Assembly (NCBI RefSeq): GCF_014384705.1
Contig: NZ_JACRSN010000027.1
Location: 1 to 19,042 of the forward strand
DNA: 19,042 nt
Origin: Yeguia hominis
GTDB taxonomy: Bacteria; Bacillota; Clostridia; Oscillospirales; Acutalibacteraceae
Reading direction: 5' to 3'
The translations under genes and the position numbers were made by a program. Shown piece by piece: positions 14,450-19,042 of the stretch; the first letter of the stretch is position 1, and every line of letters begins with the position of its first letter. Under the pieces are notes generated by a model, which saw only the letters and a list, made by a program, of their open reading frames with translations, ran no database searches and was not told the DNA's origin.

Positions 14450-15415
14450 CTACCTTTCTTTCGCTCTGCTTTTATGGTTTTTCTGCAATTCTTCCAACAC
14501 TTCGGGCGGTATCTTTGAGAGCAGCCGCCCCATCTGCTCGTTGGTTCTCTGCAACTCAAATATCTTCTGGTTCGCTTTCTGCACCTTTAGTTCCTGCTCA
14601 TACTTTTCATCACGCATACGCCCCGCATAGTCTGATTCCTGCCCGATTTGCTCCTTTAGGCTATTGATATAGGCACTCTGCTTACTGATTTCCTTTGAGA
14701 ATTTCTCCACGTCTGGGAGCCATGCCGCAATCAGTTCCAGAGCCTTGTCACGCTTCTTCCCTGCATTAAAGGCGTTGATGTCGGACAGTGCAGACACAAT
14801 TTCCTCATACTGTTTATCAAGCCTGCCGCCCAACTTATAGAGCCATGTGGGGACATGTTTCCGCTTCGTTTCCATTGAGGACTGACCTCTTTCAAGCTGA
14901 TTCCACCGTGAGGACATCCGCTCATGGTAGGCGGTCTGCCATTCGGACAGGCTCTTTTGATTGCCTAAAATTGTTTTGGCAGACAGCTTATTGTCTGGTG
15001 TAATCGGCACAAAACAGAGGTGCATATGCGGCGTTCTCTCGTCCATGTGGACGACTGCGGAGAGGATATTTTTCTCCCCGACACGCTCTGAAATGAAATC
15101 CAGAGCCATCGTAAAATACGCTTTCTGTTCTTTGGGCGGCAGGCTGTTCATAAATTCTGGCGAAGCCGTGATAAGCGTTTCCACCATCATCACGCTATCT
15201 TTCCTCGTCCTGCACCCTGCTTCGGCTACCATGCGGTTAATCTCTTTCTTGTAGGTGTACCTCGGCGGATTCACAAGATGGTAGTTATCTTTCGAGCGTT
15301 CCATATCTATATCTGGATTGCTTTTATAGGCTTCTTTTTTACGCTCGTTGTGGCGTTCGCAAGCCGCAACGCCGCCCGCTTTGCGTTTCTGGAAACGCAG
15401 GATTGCATAGGGCAT
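14450..15415 (-). CDS. MobV (Pre/MobM-like) relaxase
   Basis: A 321-residue relaxase of the MobV group (Pfam Mob_Pre), which nicks oriT for mobilization. His22 in CERHNER corresponds by position to the nucleophilic His22 of pMV158 MobM. The metal-binding set H123-E126-H130-H132 (VVHMDERTPHMHLCFVP) has the same HxxExxxHxH spacing as MobM 126/129/133/135. The C-terminal half (about 215-315) is coiled coil (KFSKEISKQSAYINSLKEQ..., KVQKANQKIFELQRTNEQM). It is shorter than the classical 400-490 residues but lacks no catalytic element. It starts at ATG 15415 with AAAGGAAG about 10 nt upstream. A matching nick sequence lies 300 bases upstream. The element has no type IV secretion genes in view, so it must borrow a channel. 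Confidence 0.93.
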   Translation of the reverse strand: MPYAILRFQKRKAGGVAACERHNERKKEAYKSNPDIDMERSKDNYHLVNPPRYTYKKEINRMVAEAGCRTRKDSVMMVETLITASPEFMNSLPPKEQKAYFTMALDFISERVGEKNILSAVVHMDERTPHMHLCFVPITPDNKLSAKTILGNQKSLSEWQTAYHERMSSRWNQLERGQSSMETKRKHVPTWLYKLGGRLDKQYEEIVSALSDINAFNAGKKRDKALELIAAWLPDVEKFSKEISKQSAYINSLKEQIGQESDYAGRMRDEKYEQELKVQKANQKIFELQRTNEQMGRLLSKIPPEVLEELQKNHKSRAKER

Positions 15416-15456
15416 AATTCATCATCTTCCTTTCTTCGGCGGGTAAACTGCCCTTT

Positions 15457-15997
15457 GGGTGACAGCGGTGACGGCGGTGACAGCAGTTTTGGGATACCCC
15501 CTACCGACTGCCTCAACTGTCACCCTTATTCCCTGCATGACGGTCATGTCGATGATGACGGTGTTTTTGGAATACCCCCTCGCAAGAGCCGTCACCGTCA
15601 TGCTGCCATTCTTTTATCCGAAGCGTGGAGCGTAGGATAAGCAGGGCGTAAGACCTGCCATAAGGGAGTCCAGAGGGAACGTCTGGCACACGACTTTGCA
15701 GGGCAAAGTGTAGTGTGTTACACCCTGTAAACGCAGTCGGAAAAATCGGAAGGATTTTTCTGACCGCAGGGGTGGTTTTACACGCCGAAAAGGGCGGGTA
15801 AATCCTACGCCTGCACTTTGCGTTTACGGGGTGTTCTCCCGCAGGGATGACAGCGGCAGGGTATCCTAAAATCACTGTCACCGCCGTCACCGCTGTCACC
15901 CGCAGGGCAGAGTCGCCAGCTTTACACGGCTTTAAGCGTCAATGACAGTAACAGGGGGTATCCCAATATCGCTGTCACCACCGTCACCGCTGTCACC
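15457..15997. repeat. Four 45-bp iteron modules, two in each orientation
   Basis: Each module is three tandem 9-base units of the type GGTGACRGC followed by an 18-base tail ending in GGGATACCCCCT. Copies: A 15457/8-15502 (+), B 15536-15580 (+, more diverged), C 15856-15900 (-), D 15953-15997 (-). All align end to end without gaps over 45 bases. D overlaps the 3' end of the RepA-like gene, where it encodes GDSGDGGDSDIGIPP. The A/B and C/D pairs point toward each other across the oriT segment. Such iterons next to a RepA-like gene suggest an origin of replication or a ParB/RepA binding region. Confidence 0.8.
15670..15834 (+). other. oriT of the right-hand element (pMV158/MobV type)
   Basis: ACTTTGC (15693-15699) and GCAAAGT (15703-15709) form a hairpin directly followed by TAGTGTGTTA (15711-15720). 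The pMV158 oriT has the same order: an ACTTTAT/ATAAAGT inverted repeat followed by TAGTGTG/TTA, cut between G and T. The nick is therefore predicted between 15717 and 15718 on the plus strand. Around it are further inverted repeats: CCAGA/TCTGG (15670-15686), a 12-base GTCGGAAAAATC stem (15736-15747 with 15753-15764, one mismatch) and a 16-base pair 15720-15735 with 15819-15834 (one mismatch). The adjacent gene encodes a MobV relaxase. Confidence 0.85.
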
Positions 15998-16963
15998 CGC
16001 CCGCTTTGCAAGCGAAATCTGCCTGCCGTGTTTTTTGCGGCTGTACTGATAAACGATATGGTTCTCATTTAAAAATGTGGTGCGGTATTCATTGAGCCAT
16101 TTCGTAATCACCGTGGGTATGGTTTCCGTTTCCCTCATAGCGGCTAACAGCTCCGTTGCCGTGCCTGCCCATTCTTCCTTATCCCTCATAAAATCCACCA
16201 ACCGAAAAAGGACGTCTGGTATCGTTTCTTTCGCAAGCTGCTCCTGCGTTTTTCTCTCCACAAGTTCCCAACTGCAATCACGGAAACGCAGCGTGTATTC
16301 CTGATAGGGCGTGTCCCTGCCCGTCACATACAGCTTGGCGGTGTCGGATGCCCGTTTCTCCTTTTCCAGAACAAAGGTAGCGTCCGCACTCCCCGTTAAG
16401 CCTGTCGTCCCAGACACCTTGTTGAACACATCGCTGTCATTCTGCTTTCGGATGTGGTGTACGACAATGACCGCCAATGAATGCCTGTCGGCAAAGTCTT
16501 TGATTAGTGAGATGTCCCCATAGTCGCTTGCGTAGGCATTGTCTTTTGAAGCTGTACGGACTTTCTGCAAAGTGTCAATGACAATAAGCCTGCTGTTTGG
16601 GTAATCTTTCAGATAATCTTCAAGCTGCACGATAAGACCGTCTGACAGCTTGCAGCTTGCCACGGCAAAGTGAAGCCGCCTGCTCGCTTCGTTCGTCAAT
16701 CGGAACAGCCTGTCCTGTATACGGCAGAACGTGTCCTCAAGGCAGAGGTAAAGCACGTCGCCCTCCATTGTCGGCATATCCCACAAGGGAAGTCCCTGCG
16801 ACACGCATAAACATAGCTTCAGCATGAGCCAGCTCTTTCCTATCTTCTGTGAGCCGCAGAACAGCGACAAGCCTGTGGGGATAAGGCTGTCCACCACAAA
16901 GGACGGCTTCTCAAGCGGTTCATAAAGGAGCGTTTCGGCGTTGACTGTCTGTAACTTCTGCAT
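15932..16963 (-). CDS. RepA-like RecA-fold ATPase (AAA_25)
   Basis: A 343-residue hexameric-helicase-type ATPase of the RepA/AAA_25 group. The P-loop GSQKIGKS is at 37-44 (LIPTGLSLFCGSQKIGKSW). An acidic strand VLYLCLED follows, then a Walker B region RLIVIDTLQKVRT, then the sensor VIVVHHIRK and SGTTGLTGSADATFVLEKE. The C-terminus has a winged-helix-like segment (LLAAMRETETIPTVITKWLNEYRTTF). RepA-type enzymes unwind DNA at plasmid origins; here the iteron modules at its 3' end and downstream are likely partners. The last residues are encoded by iteron module D. It starts at ATG 16963 with AAAGGAGG 6-7 nt upstream, inside the leader ORF. It suggests that the excised element can replicate; this is inference. 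Confidence 0.87.
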   Translation of the reverse strand: MQKLQTVNAETLLYEPLEKPSFVVDSLIPTGLSLFCGSQKIGKSWLMLKLCLCVSQGLPLWDMPTMEGDVLYLCLEDTFCRIQDRLFRLTNEASRRLHFAVASCKLSDGLIVQLEDYLKDYPNSRLIVIDTLQKVRTASKDNAYASDYGDISLIKDFADRHSLAVIVVHHIRKQNDSDVFNKVSGTTGLTGSADATFVLEKEKRASDTAKLYVTGRDTPYQEYTLRFRDCSWELVERKTQEQLAKETIPDVLFRLVDFMRDKEEWAGTATELLAAMRETETIPTVITKWLNEYRTTFLNENHIVYQYSRKKHGRQISLAKRAGDSGDGGDSDIGIPPVTVIDA

Positions 16964-17006
16964 GGCTTTCCTCCTTTCGGGCGGTGTTTTTGTTTTCGTT
17001 GCACAT
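16920..17006 (-). CDS. 28-residue leader ORF overlapping repA-like start
   Basis: ATG 17006 has TAAGGAGG 9 nt upstream, one of the strongest ribosome sites in the window. The frame reads MCNENKNTARKEESHAEVTD and ends with TGA at 16920, 44 bases inside the ATPase gene in a different frame. Its codons contain the ATPase ribosome site. It could be a leader peptide that couples or gates translation of the ATPase, or a small protein. Overlap of the two frames makes chance possible, but the good site argues for translation. Confidence 0.45.
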   Translation of the reverse strand: MCNENKNTARKEESHAEVTDSQRRNAPL

Positions 17007-17118
17007 AGGCGTTGACCTCCTTAAAAATAGATTTACTCCCACGAAGAAAAAGTGAGAGTATGTAATGCCGCCAATCCCACACAAATAAAAAACAGATTTC
17101 TTTTTCGGGCGGTGTCGG
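16964..17118 (-). promoter_or_regulatory. Intergenic leader upstream of repA-like gene
   Basis: This 155-base gap between the sigma-like gene and the ATPase holds a CTCTCAC/GTGGGAG stem with one mismatch (about 17033-17057), the leader ORF start and two ribosome sites. Several A- or T-rich blocks are present, but no convincing -35/-10 pair at proper spacing is seen, so I cannot say whether a promoter lies here. Confidence 0.4.
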
Positions 17119-17592
17119 TCACGGTTGGAGATACTTCCTCATTTCCGCCTTTACTTTCTCCTTTGCAATCGCAACAGATTTCTGTATTGCCGAAGCGGTG
17201 CAATGCTCCATAGCGGCGATTTGGTAAAAATTGAACTCATACTCGTAGTAGAGCAGGAAACGCCGCCTTTGTATCTCTGGCAGTCCGTCAACCGCCTTAC
17301 AGAGCAGTTCTGCCCGTTCTGCCTCAATCATTTGTTCCTCTATGCTCTTAGGCAGCTTCAACGCCCGCCTGTTCAGCGTTTCGTCCCATACTTCCGAAAA
17401 CTCCCTGTGCCGCTCGTCCCATTGGAGGAGATTCCTGTTCCTGCGTTCCATCTGCCGAAACTCCATAAAGAACTGTTCCGACACTTCCAACTCGTGGGAT
17501 TTGCCCTGCCCGTCCTTAAAGCTGATAAAATACCTTGTGCCGCTTTCCGTGGATTCCTCCCGAAGCGTGTACGCCTTAACTCTGTATGCCAT
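17119..17592 (-). CDS. Sigma-70 region 4-like regulator (1 of 3)
   Basis: A 157-residue protein. The N-terminal half is beta-rich (MAYRVKAYTLREESTESGTRYFISFKDGQGKSHELEVSEQFFMEFRQMERRNRN). The C-terminal half has a sigma region 4-type helix-turn-helix: LCKAVDGLPEIQRRRFLLYYEYEFNFYQIAAMEHCTASAIQKSVAIAKEKVKAEMRKYL. Many transposons of the Tn916 and Tn6218 kind carry such sigma-like proteins that control transfer genes. The start is ATG 17592 with GGAGG 8 nt upstream; an apparent earlier start at 17640 lies inside the upstream terminator. It is the last regulator before the RepA-like gene. Confidence 0.84.
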   Translation of the reverse strand: MAYRVKAYTLREESTESGTRYFISFKDGQGKSHELEVSEQFFMEFRQMERRNRNLLQWDERHREFSEVWDETLNRRALKLPKSIEEQMIEAERAELLCKAVDGLPEIQRRRFLLYYEYEFNFYQIAAMEHCTASAIQKSVAIAKEKVKAEMRKYLQP

Positions 17593-17608
17593 CCCGCTTG
17601 CCTCCTGC

Positions 17609-17640
17609 AAAAAATAAGTGAGGGGATTTCCATCCCTCAC
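17609..17640 (-). terminator. Intrinsic terminator between sigma-like genes 2 and 1
   Basis: On the minus strand GTGAGGG (17640-17634) pairs with CCCTCAC-type sequence (17625-17618) around an 8-9-base loop, followed by TTATTTTTT. It lies 28 bases after the stop of the upstream regulator and 17 bases before the start of the next. Confidence 0.8.
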
Positions 17641-17668
17641 CCAGTAGCCCGCAGGACGGCAGGCTGTT

Positions 17669-18100
17669 TTAGACGCTATAAAATTTTCGTAGCTTCTTCC
17701 GCAGATGGTCTAACCTCGCATAGATGGCACCAGTCGTCAAATGCACGAGCGGGGCAATCTCCTTTGTGGAATACCCCTGCATTTTCAGCAGGACGATTTT
17801 CAAGGTACGCCCGTCCACCGCGACTAATACTTGATAGAGATTTTCGCTCTCAATCTCGTCCAGTAACTCCGCAACCGTACCCACTTCCGTCTGCCGCTCC
17901 CTGTCTGCCATGTCCTCAAGGTATTCCGCAATGTCATTCGTCCATCGGTAAAACCGCCTGTTGGAATTGAAGTCTGCCCTGTCCGCAATGCGTATCTGCT
18001 CAATGGTCGCTTCATCAACGCCGCACTCACGCAGCAGCTTTTCCTCCGCTTCTTTCCAGATACGCCATTTCCTGTCCTCCCGTCCGTGGTTATATGCCAT
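17669..18100 (-). CDS. Sigma-70 region 4-like regulator (2 of 3)
   Basis: A 143-residue protein. It begins with MAYNHGREDRKWRIWKEAEEKLLRECGVDEATIEQIRIADRADFNSNRRFYRW, a charged helical region, then a helical middle (NDIAEYLEDMADRERQTEVGTVAELLDEI). The C-terminal helix-turn-helix is VAVDGRTLKIVLLKMQGYSTKEIAPLVHLTTGAIYARLDHLRKKLRKF, which looks like sigma region 4 (YSTKEIAPLVHLTTGAIYARL). No region 2 is visible, so it is not a full sigma factor. The start is ATG 18100 with GGAGG 9 nt upstream; an apparent start at 18154 falls in the upstream terminator. Terminators on both sides set it apart as its own transcription step. Confidence 0.84.
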   Translation of the reverse strand: MAYNHGREDRKWRIWKEAEEKLLRECGVDEATIEQIRIADRADFNSNRRFYRWTNDIAEYLEDMADRERQTEVGTVAELLDEIESENLYQVLVAVDGRTLKIVLLKMQGYSTKEIAPLVHLTTGAIYARLDHLRKKLRKFYSV

Positions 18101-18140
18101 GCTTCTTTTCCTCCAATCAGAATTGATTGAGAGGGCAGAG

Positions 18141-18179
18141 AAAAACCCCCTCATTTTCCCAAAGGAAAAAACAAGGGGG
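18141..18179 (-). terminator. Intrinsic terminator between sigma-like genes 3 and 2
   Basis: On the minus strand CCCCCT (18179-18174) pairs with AGGGGG (18151-18146), extended by TTTTTTCC/GGAAAA, and is followed by TTTTTC (18145-18140). It is a long GC-capped stem with a U-tract, 17 bases after the stop of the upstream gene. Confidence 0.85.
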
Positions 18180-18195
18180 CTGAACGCCTTAAATT

Positions 18196-18705
18196 TTAAT
18201 TTTCTATTATCTTTCTTAGTTTTCTTAGGATTCTGGCTTTGCGTTTGTTCACAACGCTCTGGGTTATGCCGAACCTCGCCCCGACTTCACGCTCAGAAAG
18301 TCCGTCAAAAAAGATTGCCTGTATCAATTCCTGTTCACTATCCGACAGCAAAGGCAGGGCGGCTTTCAGCCTGTCCACCATAACCGCATTGACAACGGTT
18401 TCCGCAATGTCTGCCGCTTCATCAGCGATAAAGTCTAAAGGCTTCCCCTCGCTGTCCGTAAATCCATCCAGAGAAAGCAGGCTGTTCTTCGTATCTAATT
18501 TTTTCAGATAACGCCACCGTTCCTTATCTCGGTAGAAGTCCGTGTATTGCTCCCTCACGACTTCAAGCAGACAGCCTTGAATGGGGATAAACAGCTTGTC
18601 CATATAGGTCTGGTCGGATTCCCTGCGGCGGCAGAAATCCGTATAGGACAGTTCCACATATCTGCCGCTTTCCTTGATATATACCTTTCTCGGTGCGTAT
18701 TTCAC
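18196..18705 (-). CDS. Sigma-70 region 4-like regulator (3 of 3)
   Basis: A 169-residue protein. The N-terminus (KYAPRKVYIKESGRYVELSYTDFCRRRESDQTYMDKLFIPIQGCLLEVVREQYTDFYRDKERWRYLKKLD) is typical of sigma-like proteins in Firmicutes mobile elements. Residues about 115-165 form a region 4 helix-turn-helix: LPLLSDSEQELIQAIFFDGLSEREVGARFGITQSVVNKRKARILRKLRK. It starts at GTG 18705 with GGGAGGT 9 nt upstream. A long hairpin reaches into that ribosome site. It is the first gene of the leftward series in the window, so it may sit at the top of a regulatory cascade for the relaxase and recombinase genes. Confidence 0.87.
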   Translation of the reverse strand: MKYAPRKVYIKESGRYVELSYTDFCRRRESDQTYMDKLFIPIQGCLLEVVREQYTDFYRDKERWRYLKKLDTKNSLLSLDGFTDSEGKPLDFIADEAADIAETVVNAVMVDRLKAALPLLSDSEQELIQAIFFDGLSEREVGARFGITQSVVNKRKARILRKLRKIIEN

Positions 18706-18717
18706 TGTAAGTACCTC

Positions 18718-18753
18718 CCATCTGAATTTTTGAAATGTTCAAAATCCAGATGG
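18718..18753 (-). promoter_or_regulatory. Hairpin abutting the ribosome site of sigma-like gene 3
   Basis: CCATCTG...TTTTTGAA (18718-18735) pairs with TTCAAAATCCAGATGG (18738-18753) with one bulge and one wobble, around a 2-3-base loop. On the minus strand the 3' arm ends in GATGG, next to and partly within GGGAGG, the ribosome site for GTG 18705. It could limit translation or serve as an operator. Confidence 0.55.
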
Positions 18754-18813
18754 AGAGGTGGCGAACGACACCTAACACCACTAATAGCCCTATGGCACTT
18801 TCCAACAAAAATC

Positions 18814-18854
18814 GACAAAAGAAAAACCGCAAAGGCTCTATGACCTTTACGGTT
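18814..18854 (-). terminator. Intrinsic terminator or attenuator upstream of sigma-like gene 3
   Basis: On the minus strand AACCGTAAAGG (18854-18844) pairs with CCTTTGCGGTT (18835-18825), with 10 of 11 pairs Watson-Crick and one wobble, around an 8-base loop. It is followed by TTTTTCTTTTG. It lies about 120 bases before the GTG start. Confidence 0.75.
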
Positions 18855-19042
18855 ATGGGAAATATTAATTCTGTTGTATGGAGATTGTACTTCTACATTC
18901 AAGGCAGGAAGTGCCGTTGCATAGGCAGAAATTTTTTTAACTGGTTTCCTGCCGTTCTCTGATATGCTATGTATTGATAAATTTTGCTTCGTATGAGCAG
19001 ATAGATAACTGCCCGAAAAAAGGACATAAAAAAATCCCTCCA

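Larger units (their letters stand above)
11145..19042 (-). mobile_element. Mobilizable element with serine recombinase (right end beyond window)
   Basis: From the helicase junction to the right edge, all genes belong to one module: recombinase, unknown 63-aa protein, PC4-like, ParB, MobV relaxase, structured oriT/origin region, RepA-like ATPase, three sigma-like proteins. Serine-recombinase integration plus MobV mobilization without type IV secretion genes makes it an integrative mobilizable element. The matching 5' half of the helicase gene is not reached, so the element is at least 7.9 kb and may carry cargo beyond the right edge. Confidence 0.82.
18706..19042 (-). promoter_or_regulatory. 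Structured leader region; no supported gene
   Basis: These 337 bases contain no frame I would call a gene. A 66-codon minus-strand frame (18702-18902) has no ribosome site and runs through hairpins. The region holds, in minus-strand order, repeats GGCAGGAAA (18953-18945), TTTCTGCC (18931-18924), TTCCTGCC (18910-18903), a terminator-like hairpin (18854-18825) and a hairpin at the ribosome site of the next gene. A GAGCAG/CTGCCC stem lies near 18993-19012. A promoter is not evident; it may lie beyond the edge. Confidence 0.6.

Noticed and set aside
15278..15640. Plus-strand frame of 120 codons (and minus frame 15513-15899) in the origin region
   Set aside because: They run through the iteron modules and hairpins, have no ribosome site, and their GDSGDGGD-type sequence is just the translated repeats. 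Treated as non-coding.
15457..15997. CRISPR array
   Set aside because: Repeats are in both orientations, unevenly spaced and without unique spacers of equal length; no cas gene is present.
16840..17082. 80-codon GTG-started minus frame over the RepA-like start
   Set aside because: No ribosome site, and most of it is the out-of-frame reading of the ATPase N-terminus. The better-supported small frame here is 16920-17006.
18702..18902. 66-codon minus-strand frame MNVEVQSPYN... in the leader
   Set aside because: No Shine-Dalgarno before ATG 18902, it passes through a terminator hairpin and overlaps the GTG region of the next gene. A leader peptide cannot be excluded but is not supported.
11145..19042. 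Antibiotic resistance cargo in the right-hand element
   Set aside because: No resistance gene is visible in this part. Elements of this style often carry one, but it would have to lie beyond the right edge.

Overview
The window looks like gut Clostridia (Lachnospiraceae/Oscillospiraceae-type Firmicutes) accessory DNA. This is judged from the gene families (VirD4/PcfB/MobC ICE module, DUF3846, DUF3848, DUF3021/LytTR, TnpX-type large serine recombinases, MobV relaxase) and from strong AGGAGG ribosome binding sites. Every gene I can support lies on the minus strand, so transcription runs from right to left. No chromosomal housekeeping gene, rRNA, tRNA or CRISPR array is visible.

The layout is three nested or abutting mobile elements. 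(1) 1-~701: the N-terminal part of a large serine recombinase, running off the left edge and replacing the rest of a virD4/traG gene. (2) ~704-11144: the backbone of an integrative conjugative element (ICE). Read in the direction of transcription it has the 3' end of a giant SNF2-type helicase gene, an HTH-HipA-like kinase gene, an AT-rich LytTR/DUF3021/membrane-protein cassette, DUF3848, a Toprim/DUF3991 protein, a YodL/DUF3846 protein, a palindrome-rich intergenic region (candidate oriT), MobC, a MOBP relaxase, PcfB, an ArdC-like protein, a small protein, and the N-terminal 30% of the coupling protein VirD4. (3) ~11145-19042 and beyond: a mobilizable element inserted in helicase motif VI. 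In transcription order it has three sigma-like/HTH regulators separated by intrinsic terminators, a 28-codon leader ORF, a RepA-like RecA-fold ATPase, a structured non-coding origin region, a MobV relaxase, ParB, a PC4/YdbC-like protein, a 63-aa unknown and a large serine recombinase.

The two insertions destroy two ICE genes expected to matter for self-transfer (coupling protein and helicase). The MOBP relaxase, MobC and candidate oriT remain, so the ICE remnant may survive as a mobilizable unit. The right-hand element carries its own complete mobilization kit: relaxase residues matching the pMV158 MobM metal and nucleophile positions, and a pMV158-type nick sequence preceded by an inverted repeat.

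The most interesting non-coding structure is the 15416-15931 region. It holds four 45-bp modules, two in each orientation, each made of three 9-bp GGTGACRGC-like iterons plus a GGGATACCC palindrome. They flank the oriT between the MobV gene and the RepA-like gene. Other second-look items are a possible attenuator ahead of the sigma-like genes, tandem LytTR sites spaced exactly two helical turns, a HipB-HipA in-frame fusion that keeps an internal start, and a recombinase whose last ~27 codons are supplied by its target gene.
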